Shown: piece by piece, positions 50,543 to 58,959 of the stretch
Numbering within the stretch: the first letter of the stretch is position 1
How the letters are laid out: every line of letters starts with the position of its first letter
Assembly: GCF_024612015.1 (NCBI RefSeq)
Contig: NZ_CP102512.1
Location: 8,494,001-8,558,000, forward strand
Length of the DNA: 64,000 nt
Direction: 5' to 3'
From: Streptomyces sp. CA-210063
GTDB taxonomy: Bacteria > Actinomycetota > Actinomycetes > Streptomycetales > Streptomycetaceae
The notes under the pieces: model-generated
What the model saw: the letters and a program-made list of their open reading frames with translations, nothing else
The model's database searches: none
Told to the model about the DNA's origin: nothing
Program-made: the position numbers and the translations under genes

Positions 50543-51535
50543 CTACAGCCAGCCCCGGCGCTTGAAGAGCCGGTACACCAGGATCTCCGTCACGGCCATC
50601 AGCGCCATCAGCGCCGGGTACGACCACACCCAGCGGAGTTCGGGCATGTGCTCGAAGTTCATGCCGTAGACGCCTGCGGCCATGGTGGGGATCGCGGCCA
50701 TGGCGGCCCAGGCGGAGATCTTCCGCATGTCGTCGTTCTGGCGGACGCTCATCTGGGCCAGGTGCGCGGAGAGAATGTCGGAGACCAGCCGGTCCAGGCC
50801 CTCGACGGACTCGTTGACGCGGGTGAGGTGGTCGTTGACGTCACGGAAGAAGGGCTGGGCCTTCTCGTCCACGAAGGGCACCGCGGCGGTGTCGCCCGCG
50901 CCCGAGAGCCGGACGAGCGGAGCGGTGAGGGGGCCGGTGGCCCGGCGGAACTCCAGGACCTGGCGCTTGAAGGTGTAGATCCGGGACGCCGTGTTCCGTG
51001 AGCCGCCGACGTCGGGGGAGAAGACCTCCGCCTCCAGCTCCTCCAGGTCGGTCTGGAGCTCGGTCGCCACGTCCAGGTAGTGGTCGACGGCGGCGTCGGC
51101 GATCGCGTACAACACGGACGTGGGCCCCTTGCCGAGCAGTTCGGGCTCCCGCTCCAGACGGCGGCGTACGACGCTCAGGGGTGAGCCCTCGCCGTGGCGG
51201 ACGGTCACGACGAAGGCGTGGCCGAGGAAGACCATCACCTCGCCCGTGGTCACCGTGTCGCCGGCCGGCTCGTACACGACCGGCTTGGTGACCATGAACA
51301 GCGAGTCGTCGTACACCTCCAGCTTGGGCCGCTGATGGGCCTTCAGGGCGTCCTCGACGGCCAGCGGATGCAGCGCGAACTCCTGGGTGACCAGGGCGAA
51401 CTCCTTCTCCGTCGGCTCATGCAGGCCGATCCACACGAAGCCGCCCGAGGCACGGGCGGCGGCCAGGGCGTCCGAGAGGTCGTCGGGGCCCTCGGTGCGG
51501 TGGCCGTCGTGGTAGACGGCACAGTCGACGATCAA
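50543..51535 (-). CDS. corA: CorA family magnesium/cobalt transporter
   Basis: This 330-residue protein has a long acidic and helical cytoplasmic domain followed by two C-terminal membrane helices with the selectivity motif YGMNFEHMPE between them and a basic tail (FKRRGW). It imports Mg2+ or exchanges divalent cations as a pentamer. The start is TTG 51535, since AAGGA lies 7 bases upstream and the longer frame runs into an intergenic repeat. Confidence 0.92.
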   Translation of the reverse strand: MIVDCAVYHDGHRTEGPDDLSDALAAARASGGFVWIGLHEPTEKEFALVTQEFALHPLAVEDALKAHQRPKLEVYDDSLFMVTKPVVYEPAGDTVTTGEVMVFLGHAFVVTVRHGEGSPLSVVRRRLEREPELLGKGPTSVLYAIADAAVDHYLDVATELQTDLEELEAEVFSPDVGGSRNTASRIYTFKRQVLEFRRATGPLTAPLVRLSGAGDTAAVPFVDEKAQPFFRDVNDHLTRVNESVEGLDRLVSDILSAHLAQMSVRQNDDMRKISAWAAMAAIPTMAAGVYGMNFEHMPELRWVWSYPALMALMAVTEILVYRLFKRRGWL

Positions 51536-51589
51536 GGGAGGTTCCTTTCTCCGGTCTCCGGGAGCGTCCTTCCGCCGCCCGGCGCGGTA

Positions 51590-51660
51590 CCGCGCCCCAA
51601 AGGGGCGCGGGGCTCTGCCGATATGCGGCTTGGCCGCGTGGGCGCGACCGGCCCCCACCG
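51590..51660. repeat. palindromic intergenic repeat, copy 7 (variant right part)
   Basis: AGGGGCGCGGGGCTCTGCCG, then ATGCGGCT and CCGCGTGGGCGCGACCGGCCC; this is the same variant as copies 1 and 9. It lies between divergent corA and the phosphatase gene. Confidence 0.85.
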
Positions 51661-51710
51661 GCCCGCAGGTTCATCACTGTGCCTCCGGCGGAGCGCCTAC
51701 GCTGGGCCGC

Positions 51711-52397
51711 ATGCCCACGTTGATCCTTGTCCGGCACGGACGTTCCACCGCCAACACCGATGGAGTGCTCGCCGGGTGGACGCCCGGCGTCGCACTCGAC
51801 GAGCGGGGCGCCGCGCAGGCCGCGGCGCTGCCCGGCCGCCTCGCCGGTCTGCCGATCGCCGAGGTCGTGACCAGCCCGCTCCAGCGCTGCCAGGAAACGA
51901 TTCGCCCGCTCCTGGACACCCGGCCCGAACTCAGTCCGCACACCGACGAACGCATCGGCGAGTGCCACTACGGCGACTGGTCCGGCCGCAAGCTCGCCGA
52001 GCTGAAGGACGAACCGCTGATGGAGGTCGTACAGACATATCCGACGGCGGTCGAGTTCCCCGGCGGGGAGTCGATGCGGGCCATGCAGCACCGGGCCGCC
52101 GAGGCGGTACGGGAGTGGAACGCGCGCGTGGAGCGCGAGCACGGGGCCGACGCCGTGTATCTGATGTGCTCGCACGGCGACGTCATCAAGTCGCTCGTCG
52201 CGGACGCACTCGGACTTCATCTGGACCTCTTCCAGCGGATCTCTGTCGAACCGTGTTCCATCACCGCGATCCGTTACACACGACTCAGGCCGTTTCTCGT
52301 TCGCCTGGGCGACACCGGGGATTTCTCGTCCCTGGCGCCGCGCGAGGAGCCCCCGAGCGGTGACGCGACCATCGGGGGTGGTGCGGGGGCACCGTGA
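51711..52397 (+). CDS. histidine phosphatase family protein (MSMEG_4193-like)
   Basis: This 228-residue phosphoglycerate-mutase-fold enzyme has the catalytic LVRHGRSTAN, the phosphate-pocket Arg in SPLQRCQET, the Glu in GECHYGDW and the second His in CSHGDVIKS. TACGCT ends 7 bases before ATG 51711 and no binding site is seen, hence a likely leaderless mRNA. It opens the conserved group phosphatase, DUF3090, SCO1664, mshC, a neighbourhood also present in mycobacteria, but its substrate is unknown. Confidence 0.9.
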   Translation: MPTLILVRHGRSTANTDGVLAGWTPGVALDERGAAQAAALPGRLAGLPIAEVVTSPLQRCQETIRPLLDTRPELSPHTDERIGECHYGDWSGRKLAELKDEPLMEVVQTYPTAVEFPGGESMRAMQHRAAEAVREWNARVEREHGADAVYLMCSHGDVIKSLVADALGLHLDLFQRISVEPCSITAIRYTRLRPFLVRLGDTGDFSSLAPREEPPSGDATIGGGAGAP

Positions 52398-52492
52398 TCG
52401 TCAACCGCAGTAGGGTGAAGCGGTCGCGGCGGCACTGAACAGTCAGCAGCCGACGCGGCCGGCCCCGACGTCGATTCCAATGGAGACAGGAC

Positions 52493-53083
52493 GTGTCCCG
52501 TCAGGTGTTCCTCTACGACCCCCCGGACCGCTTCGTGGCCGGTACGGTCGGGCTGCCCGGGCGCCGGACCTTCTTCCTGCAGGCCTCCTCAGGGCAGCGT
52601 GTCACCAGCGTGGCCCTGGAGAAGACCCAGGTCGCCGCGCTCGCCGAGCGCATGGACGAGCTGCTCGACGAGGTCGTGCGGCGCAGTGGCGGCAGCGCCG
52701 CGGTGCCGGCCGTCGCGCCCACCGAGGTGTCGGACACGGCGCCGCTCGAAACCCCCGTCGAGGAGGAGTTCCGGGTCGGCACCATGGCGCTGGCCTGGGA
52801 CGGTGACGAAGAGCGCATGATCGTCGAGGCCCAGGCCCTGGTCGAGCTGGACGCCGACACCGAGGAGGACCTGGCCGAGGCGGAGGAGCGGATGCTCCAG
52901 GACGAGGAGAACGGCCCGCCGATGCTCCGCGTCCGCCTCACCGGCGCGCAGGCCCGGGCCTTCGCCAAGCGCGCCCTCGACGTCGTCAACGCGGGGCGGC
53001 CGCCGTGCCCGCTGTGCAGCCTGCCGCTCGATCCGGAGGGACATGTATGCCCGCGCCAGAACGGATACCGGCGCGGGGCGTGA
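52493..53083 (+). CDS. DUF3090 family protein
   Basis: This 196-residue protein has a SRQVFLYDPPDRFVAGTVGL start and ends in a zinc-like motif PCPLCSLPLDPEGHVCPRQN. GTG 52493 follows GGAGACAGGAC. It is conserved next to mshC in actinobacteria; the function is unknown. The start of the next gene lies 37 bp inside its 3' end. Confidence 0.92.
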   Translation: MSRQVFLYDPPDRFVAGTVGLPGRRTFFLQASSGQRVTSVALEKTQVAALAERMDELLDEVVRRSGGSAAVPAVAPTEVSDTAPLETPVEEEFRVGTMALAWDGDEERMIVEAQALVELDADTEEDLAEAEERMLQDEENGPPMLRVRLTGAQARAFAKRALDVVNAGRPPCPLCSLPLDPEGHVCPRQNGYRRGA

Positions 53084-53910
53084 CCTCCTCCGCCGAGTCG
53101 TCGTCGCCCGCCCAGCCGTCGATCGAGCCGTTGGCCGAACTGCTGGCCGAGGGTGAGCTGACCGTGCGCGGGCGGGTGCGGGAGGCGTCCAACGCGGTGC
53201 TGTACTGCACGGTCTCGTACGAGGGACGGGAGGCCGCCTGCGTCTACAAGCCCGTCGCCGGGGAGCGGCCCCTGTGGGACTTCCCCGACGGGACGCTCGC
53301 ACAACGGGAGGTCGCCACGTACGAGGTGTCCGAGGCGACCGGGTGGGGGCTCGTGCCGCCCACCGTGCTGCGGGACGGGCCGTACGGGGAGGGCATGTGC
53401 CAGCTGTGGATCGAGGGCGTGCCCGGGTCCGAGCTGCTGGCCCTCGTGGACGGCGAGGAGGCCGGGGAGGGCTGGAAGGCGGTCGGGTTCGCGGAGGTCG
53501 GGGACGGGAAGACCGCGCTCCTCGTCCACGCCGACGATCAGCGGCTGCGGCGGCTCGCCGTGCTCGACGCGGTCGTCAACAACGCCGACCGCAAGGGCGG
53601 GCATCTGCTGCCGGCCGCCGAGGGGCGGTTGTACGGCATCGACCACGGGGTGACCTTCAACGTCGAGAACAAGCTGCGGACGTTGTTGTGGGGGTGGGCC
53701 GGGGAGCCGCTCACGGATGAGGCCGTCGAGGTGCTGGGACGGCTCAGGGATGCGCTCGGTGAGGGCGGGGCGCTGGCGGCGAAGCTGTCGGCCTTGATCA
53801 CTTCGGCCGAGCTGGACGCCACGAGAGAGCGGGTTGCCGAGCTGCTGAAGACCGGCCGGCACCCGGAGCCGAGCGGCGACTGGCCGGCGATCCCGTGGCC
53901 GCCGGTCTGA
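53047..53910 (+). CDS. SCO1664 family protein (kinase-like fold)
   Basis: This 287-residue protein has NAVLYCTV, CVYKPVAGERPLWDFPDGTLAQREVA-like ATP-site elements (VYKPVAGERPLWDFPDG), LAVLDAVVNNADRKGGH and YGIDHGVTFN, the pattern of a PI3/4-kinase-like fold found in actinobacteria. ATG 53047 is supported by GGAGGG at 53035 and lies inside the upstream gene. It belongs to the mshC neighbourhood; the phosphorylated substrate, if any, is unknown. Confidence 0.9.
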   Translation: MPAPERIPARGVTSSAESSSPAQPSIEPLAELLAEGELTVRGRVREASNAVLYCTVSYEGREAACVYKPVAGERPLWDFPDGTLAQREVATYEVSEATGWGLVPPTVLRDGPYGEGMCQLWIEGVPGSELLALVDGEEAGEGWKAVGFAEVGDGKTALLVHADDQRLRRLAVLDAVVNNADRKGGHLLPAAEGRLYGIDHGVTFNVENKLRTLLWGWAGEPLTDEAVEVLGRLRDALGEGGALAAKLSALITSAELDATRERVAELLKTGRHPEPSGDWPAIPWPPV

Positions 53911-53972
53911 GGGCACCCCTTGCCGGGGCCGACCGGGGGCGGGTTCCGCTGCTCGGCGGTGACGAGGCGCCG

Positions 53973-54074
53973 CTGCGCCCACCCGTGCCGCCCCAGCGGC
54001 ACGATTGCCCGCAGTCGGGGCGGCCAGGACGGCTGGGGGCGCGCCCCGTCAGGGCGCGGGGAACTGCGCGCCGC
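53973..54074. repeat. composite intergenic repeat, copy 8
   Basis: An inverted copy of the second repeat type (CTGCGCCCACCCGTGCCGCC to GCAG, 53973-54014; one base different from 44565-44605) is followed by AGGGCGCGGGGAACTGCGCG of the main family. It lies between SCO1664 and mshC. Confidence 0.88.
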
Positions 54075-54144
54075 AAAACAGGACGTACCCCCGTGTGGAC
54101 AGGCGCCCGGCTTAGCGCCGTGGCGATCGGGTTAGGCTCATGAC

Positions 54145-55374
54145 ATGCATGCCTGGCCCGCTTCTGAGGTCCCCGCCCTGCCTGGCAAGGGCCGCGACCT
54201 TCGGATCCACGACACCGCGACCGATGGGCTCGTCACACTCGACCCCGGTCCCGTCGCCCGTATCTACGTCTGCGGTATCACCCCGTACGACGCGACCCAC
54301 ATCGGTCACGCGGCGACCTACAACGCGTTCGACCTCGTACAGCGCGTGTGGCTCGACACCAAGCGGCAGGTTCACTACGTCCAGAACGTGACGGACGTCG
54401 ACGACCCACTGCTGGAGCGAGCGCAGCGCGACGGCATCGACTGGGTGGCCCTCGCCGAGAAGGAGACCGCCCTCTTCCGTGAGGACATGACCGCCCTGCG
54501 GATGCTGCCGCCGCGCCATTACATCGGCGCGGTCGAGGCCATCCCCGGGATCGTCCCGCTCGTCGAGCGGCTCAGGGACTCCGGTGCCGCGTACGAGCTC
54601 GAAGGGGACATCTACTTCTCCGTCGAGTCCGACCCCGACTTCGGCAAGGTGTCACGTCTCGACGCCGCCGCGATGCGAGTGCTGTCCGCCGAACGCGGCG
54701 GGGACCCGGACCGGGCGGGGAAGAAGAACCCGCTCGACCCGATGCTCTGGATGGCCGCCCGGGAGGGCGAGCCCAGCTGGGACGGCGGCTCCCTCGGGCG
54801 CGGCCGGCCCGGGTGGCACATCGAGTGCGTCGCCATCGCCCTCGACCACCTGGGCATGGGCTTCGACGTGCAGGGCGGCGGCTCCGACCTCGCCTTCCCG
54901 CACCACGAGATGGGCGCCTCGCACGCGCAGGCGCTGACCGGCGAGTTCCCCATGGCCAAGGCGTACGTCCACGCCGGCATGGTGGCGCTGCACGGCGAGA
55001 AGATGTCGAAGTCCAAGGGCAACCTGGTCTTCGTCTCCAAGCTGCGCCGCGACGGGGTCGACCCGGCCGCGATACGTCTCGCGCTCCTCGCGCACCACTA
55101 CCGGGCGGACTGGGAGTGGACCGACCAGGTGCTGGAGGACGCCGTCGCACGGCTCGACCGGTGGCGCGCCGCCGTCTCCCGGCCCGACGGACCGTCCGCC
55201 GAGGCGCTCGTCGAGGAGATCCGCGAGGCTCTCACGAACGACCTGGACGCGCCGACCGCGCTCGCCGCGGTCGACCGCTGGGCCGTGCTCCAGCAGGAGC
55301 AGGGCGGTACGGACGAGGGCGCACCCGGCGTCGTCACGCGTTCCGTGGACGCCCTGCTCGGCGTGGCCCTGTGA
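54145..55374 (+). CDS. mshC: cysteine--1-D-myo-inosityl 2-amino-2-deoxy-alpha-D-glucopyranoside ligase
   Basis: This 409-residue class I aminoacyl-tRNA-synthetase-like ligase has [13 protein letters not shown] (HIGH) and [10 protein letters not shown] (KMSKS), with the Cys-tRNA synthetase-like zinc residues [16 protein letters not shown] and HHEMGASHA. It lacks the C-terminal tRNA-binding part of CysRS. It joins cysteine to GlcN-Ins in mycothiol synthesis. TAGGCT ends 6 bases before ATG 54145, consistent with a leaderless mRNA. Confidence 0.97.
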   Translation: MHAWPASEVPALPGKGRDLRIHDTATDGLVTLDPGPVARIYVCGITPYDATHIGHAATYNAFDLVQRVWLDTKRQVHYVQNVTDVDDPLLERAQRDGIDWVALAEKETALFREDMTALRMLPPRHYIGAVEAIPGIVPLVERLRDSGAAYELEGDIYFSVESDPDFGKVSRLDAAAMRVLSAERGGDPDRAGKKNPLDPMLWMAAREGEPSWDGGSLGRGRPGWHIECVAIALDHLGMGFDVQGGGSDLAFPHHEMGASHAQALTGEFPMAKAYVHAGMVALHGEKMSKSKGNLVFVSKLRRDGVDPAAIRLALLAHHYRADWEWTDQVLEDAVARLDRWRAAVSRPDGPSAEALVEEIREALTNDLDAPTALAAVDRWAVLQQEQGGTDEGAPGVVTRSVDALLGVAL

Positions 55375-55375
55375 A

Positions 55376-55432
55376 TCAACTGAAGTAACGGAACCAACTG
55401 AAGTAACCAACTGAACTAGCCAACTGAAGTAA
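55376..55432. repeat. 13-bp tandem repeat just after mshC
   Basis: CCAACTGAAGTAA at 55394-55406 and 55420-55432, a variant CCAACTGAACTAG at 55407-55419, and TCAACTGAAGTAA at 55376-55388 after a 5-bp gap. It is unusually A-rich for this genome. Confidence 0.95.
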
Positions 55433-55485
55433 CGACTCTGCACAGGCGTCGCCGGCGTCACACGTGTCAGACGGCAAGACTGCAG

Positions 55486-55519
55486 AGGGGCGCTTTCTCC
55501 GGCCGGAGAAAGCGCCCCT
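55486..55519 (+). terminator. terminator downstream of mshC
   Basis: AGGGGCGCTTTCTCC, loop GGCC, then GGAGAAAGCGCCCCT: 15-bp perfect stem. The remaining bases to 55721 hold only the promoter of the next gene. Confidence 0.9.
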
Positions 55520-55721
55520 TCGCCTTGTGACCGCGACTTGGCGTTTCCTCGGCCCGGGGTCATCGGCCGGCTGTATCCGGCCGGAAGGTGTTCCGGGGCT
55601 GTCAAGGCGCTGTCGGTCGCTTGTCGAGGGCTGCGGGGCCGGGCGGCATGTGATGAGGTGACAGACGTCAGTTGAAAGCCGGACCGGCCAGCTGCCGGTC
55701 CCTTCGTGGAAGGGACGAACA

Positions 55722-56705
55722 GTGGCACCCCCGCAATCATCCCCCGTTCGTCACATCAGTCGGCGAAGACTGCTCACGACCTCGGCCGCCACCGCGGGCG
55801 CGCTGCTCGTCGGGTCCTCGGCCGCGACCGCCTCGGCGACCGGGGACACCTGGCCCGACGTCATCCCGCTGCCCAACGGTTTCCGCCCCGAGGGCATCAC
55901 CATCGGCGGCCCGTACGCCTACCTGGGCTCCCTCGGCGACGGCTCGATCTACCGTGCCGACCTGCGCACAGGAAAGGGCGGCATCATCTCCGCGGGCCCC
56001 GGCACGCCCTCCGTCGGGCTCAAACTCGACGACCGGGGGCGGCTGTTCGTCGCCGGACGCGGTCAGGGTGCCCGCGTGGTGGACGTGCGCACCGGCGAGA
56101 TCCTCGCGTCGTACACGCTCACCATGAAGGCGCCGACCTTCGCCAACGACGTCTTCCTCACCCCGCGCGCCGCCTGGTTCACCGACTCGTTCCAGCCCGC
56201 CCTGTACGCCCTGCCGCTCGGCCACGACGGCCGGCTGCCGGGCCCGGACGAGATCGTCACGGTCAATCTGCGCGGCGACTGGATCCAGACCCCCGGCGAG
56301 GTCGTCAACGGCAACGGCATCACCAGCACCCCCGACGGCAAGGCCCTCCTGGTCGTCCAGTCCGGTGCCGGCGGCCTCCACCGGGTCGACGTAAGGACCG
56401 GATTCACCAAGCTCGTCGACCTCGGCGACGCGGCGCCCCTCACCAACGGCGACGGCCTGCTGCTCCTCGGCCGGCGCCTCTACGTCGTCCAGAACCGCCA
56501 GAACGCGATCGACGTGTTCCAGCTCGCCGACGACGGCCGCAGCGGCATCTTCGAGGGCCGCCTCACGGACGCCGACTTCGACGTCCCGACGACGGTCGCG
56601 GCCCACAAGAACCGCCTCTACCTGCCCAACGCCCGCTTCACGACGACCCCGACCCCGGACACGCCGTACGCGGTCGTGTCGGTGAAACGCTCAGTGTTCG
56701 GGTAG
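55722..56705 (+). CDS. Tat-exported beta-propeller protein (SMP-30/gluconolactonase-like)
   Basis: This 327-residue precursor has a twin-arginine signal (ISRRRLLTTS) and repeating propeller blades such as GLKLDDRGRLFVAG, FANDVFLTPRAAWFTD, GNGITSTPDGKALLVVQ and GDGLLLLGRRLYVVQN. It resembles the calcium-dependent lactonase/SMP-30 propeller group; related proteins are sometimes labelled superoxide dismutase without reason. It acts outside the cytoplasm. GTG 55722 follows GGAAGGGAC. Confidence 0.82.
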   Translation: MAPPQSSPVRHISRRRLLTTSAATAGALLVGSSAATASATGDTWPDVIPLPNGFRPEGITIGGPYAYLGSLGDGSIYRADLRTGKGGIISAGPGTPSVGLKLDDRGRLFVAGRGQGARVVDVRTGEILASYTLTMKAPTFANDVFLTPRAAWFTDSFQPALYALPLGHDGRLPGPDEIVTVNLRGDWIQTPGEVVNGNGITSTPDGKALLVVQSGAGGLHRVDVRTGFTKLVDLGDAAPLTNGDGLLLLGRRLYVVQNRQNAIDVFQLADDGRSGIFEGRLTDADFDVPTTVAAHKNRLYLPNARFTTTPTPDTPYAVVSVKRSVFG

Positions 56706-56728
56706 ACGCCTGTGCCGTCCCCGCGCTC

Positions 56729-56790
56729 CATTCAGGGGCGCGGGGCTGTGTCGATGTGCGGCTCCGCCGCGTGGGCGCGACCAGCCACGA
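56729..56790. repeat. palindromic intergenic repeat, copy 9 (variant right part)
   Basis: TTCAGGGGCGCGGGGCTGTG, then TGCGGCTCCGCCGCGTGGGC and GCGACCAGCC. It lies between the convergent beta-propeller and PAC2 genes. Confidence 0.85.
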
Positions 56791-56835
56791 TGTGTCCGCG
56801 GTGTCCGCGCAGCGTCTCGCGCGCAACCGCCGGTC

Positions 56836-57852
56836 TCAGTCGTCCGACGAATCCTCGTCCTCAGCCTCAGCCTCAGCCTCAGCCTCGGGCCGCGGCGGCT
56901 TGGGCGGCCGGGACCGCCCGCTGGGGTTGTCCTTCGGATTCCACGCACCGGTCCCCGTGTCACCCCCGTCAGCCGTGGCATGCCCCCCGGCTGAACCGGC
57001 GGAGCCAGGCCCACCGTCGCGCCGCCTGAGATACCGCTCGAACTCACGAGCGATCGCCTCACCCGACGCCTCGGGCAGCTCCGCGGTGTCCCGCGCCTCC
57101 TCCAGCGTCTGGACGTACTCGGCGACCTCGCTGTCCTCCGCGGCCAGCTGGTCCACGCCCACCTGCCAGGCGCGCGCGTCCTCGGGCAGCTCGCCCAGCG
57201 GGATGCGCACGTCGATCAGGTCCTCCAGCCGGTTCAGGAGGGCCAGGGTCGCCTTCGGGTTCGGCGGCTGCGACACGTAGTGCGGCACCGCGGCCCAGAG
57301 CGAGACCGCCGGGACGCCCGCGTGTGTGCACGCCTCCTGGAGGATGCCGACGATGCCCGTGGGGCCCTCGTACTTGGTCTCCTCCAGATCCATCCGCTGC
57401 GCCAGGTCCGGGTCGGACGTGACACCGCTGACCGGCACCGGACGCGTGTGCGGGGTGTCACCGAGCAGCGCGCCCATGATGACCACCAGCTCCACACCCA
57501 GCTCGTGGGCGAAGCCCAGCAGCTCGTTGCAGAACGAGCGCCAGCGCATCGACGGTTCGATGCCTCGGACGAGTACGAGATCACGGGGCTTGTCGCCGCC
57601 GACCCTGACCACCGACAACCTTGTCGTCGGCCAGGTGATCTTCCGTACGCCGCCGTCCAGCCACACCGTGGGACGGTTCACCTGGAAGTCGTAGTAGTCC
57701 TCGGCGTCCAGCGCCGCGAACACCTCGCCCTTCCATTCCTTGTCCAGGTGCGCGACCGCGGTGGAGGCGGCGTCGCCGGCGTCGTTCCAGCCTTCGAACG
57801 CGGCCACCATCACTGGGTCGATCAGCTCGGGAACCCCCTCCAGCTCGATCAC
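56836..57852 (-). CDS. PAC2 family protein
   Basis: The 338-residue protein is of the proteasome-assembly-chaperone-2 type: FEGWNDAGDAASTAV, FCNELLGFAHELGVELVVIMG and the conserved SLWAAVPHYVSQPPNPKA. The C-terminal 60 residues are disordered, with EAEAEAEAEDED. GTG 57852 has AAGGAGG upstream. From memory it corresponds to SCO1662, next to mshC. Its exact function in actinobacteria is unclear. Confidence 0.92.
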   Translation of the reverse strand: MIELEGVPELIDPVMVAAFEGWNDAGDAASTAVAHLDKEWKGEVFAALDAEDYYDFQVNRPTVWLDGGVRKITWPTTRLSVVRVGGDKPRDLVLVRGIEPSMRWRSFCNELLGFAHELGVELVVIMGALLGDTPHTRPVPVSGVTSDPDLAQRMDLEETKYEGPTGIVGILQEACTHAGVPAVSLWAAVPHYVSQPPNPKATLALLNRLEDLIDVRIPLGELPEDARAWQVGVDQLAAEDSEVAEYVQTLEEARDTAELPEASGEAIAREFERYLRRRDGGPGSAGSAGGHATADGGDTGTGAWNPKDNPSGRSRPPKPPRPEAEAEAEAEDEDSSDD

Positions 57853-58010
57853 CCAGCGCCTCCTTCCGATGTGCCCTCGCGTACGCCCCAACCTTACGGC
57901 GTGCCGAGGGGGCCTCCGCAGCCCCCTCGCACGGGGGAGTGAACGGATCAATGCCCCGATCGCACGGACGAAACACTCGTGGGCGCCCGAGGCCGCAAGT
58001 GATCAACTTC

Positions 58011-58682
58011 TCACAACGTCGACCGCAGCCACTGCTCCACGCTCGCGATGTGCACCGTGGCCCACGAGCGCGCGGCGTCCGCGTCGCGGTCGCGCAGGGC
58101 GGCGAGGATGGCGCGGTGTTCGTGCAGGGTGCGGCTGACGGCGTCCTCCTGGGTCAGGCCGCGCCAGATACGGGCCCGGGTGGTCGGGCCCGACAGACCG
58201 TCAAGAAGCGAGCAGAGCACGGAGTTTCCGGAGCTCTGCACGATGCCCTTGTGGAACTCCAGGTCGCAGGCGACCAGCTCCTCCACCGACGGCTCGGTGC
58301 CCAGCTTGTCCAACTGTGCGCCCAGCGCGTCCAGTTGCTGCTCGCTGATGCGCAGGGCGGCCATCGCCGTCGCCGCCGGTTCGAGTATGCGGCGTACGGC
58401 CAGGAACTCCAGGACCGTGTCGTCGCGGTGGAAGTCGACGACGAAACTCATCGCCTCAAGGAGGAGTTGGGGGTCCAGGCTGGTGACATAGGTGCCGTCG
58501 CCCTGCCGCACGTCCAGGATGCGGATCAGCGACAGGGCGCGTACCGCCTCGCGCAGGGAGTTGCGGGACAGCCCGAGATCGGCGGCCAGCTCACTCTCTT
58601 TGGGGAGCCGGTCGCCGGGGCGCAGCGCGCCCGAGACGATCATGTCCTTGATCTTCTCGATCGCCTCGTCGGTGACTGCCAT
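58011..58682 (-). CDS. FadR-subfamily GntR regulator
   Basis: This 223-residue protein has an N-terminal winged helix (LPKESELAADLGLSRNSLREAVRAL) and a C-terminal FCD domain (LEFHKGIVQSSGN; late HEHRAILAALRDRD). ATG 58682 follows GGGAGGG. A perfect 15-bp palindrome lies just upstream (58704-58718) and is probably its own operator. Sugar acid or organic acid ligands are usual in the family; no catabolic target adjoins because the next segment is a scar of truncated genes. Confidence 0.9.
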   Translation of the reverse strand: MAVTDEAIEKIKDMIVSGALRPGDRLPKESELAADLGLSRNSLREAVRALSLIRILDVRQGDGTYVTSLDPQLLLEAMSFVVDFHRDDTVLEFLAVRRILEPAATAMAALRISEQQLDALGAQLDKLGTEPSVEELVACDLEFHKGIVQSSGNSVLCSLLDGLSGPTTRARIWRGLTQEDAVSRTLHEHRAILAALRDRDADAARSWATVHIASVEQWLRSTL

Positions 58683-58703
58683 GCGGGGCCCTCCCTGTCG
58701 TTC

Positions 58704-58718
58704 AGACATCCGATGTCT
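58704..58718. promoter_or_regulatory. FadR autoregulatory palindrome
   Basis: AGACATC-C-GATGTCT: perfect 7-bp arms with a 1-bp spacer, 22 bp before the regulator start; the size fits GntR-family operators. Confidence 0.6.
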
Positions 58719-58739
58719 CTGGCCATTATGGCGGCTCCA

Positions 58740-58877
58740 TCAGGCCAAAGCCTCCAGGTCGGCCGAGGCCGCGGCCTCGTCGAGCGTAGTGAGGACGCGA
58801 TCGCGCATCAGCACCCTCCCCTCGCCGACCGTGTCACGTACGTCCGCCGAGTGGGCCGCGTAGGCGACGGTGGACCA
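58740..58877 (-). pseudogene. C-terminal remnant of a MTA/SAH-deaminase-type amidohydrolase
   Basis: About 45 leftward codons read STVAYAAHSADVRDTV, then EGRVLMRDRVLTTLDE, the C-terminus of 5-methylthioadenosine/S-adenosylhomocysteine deaminase-like amidohydrolases, ending in TGA at 58740. Upstream of codon TGG at 58877 the similarity stops abruptly in every frame. The gene is therefore a truncated remnant. Confidence 0.6.
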
Positions 58878-58959
58878 CGTGCACCAGCTCCTGGAGGGTG
58901 ACGTCGTCAGCGCGGCCCCGCAGAAGGATCATGTCCATACGGTGCCCCGATGGTGCGGT

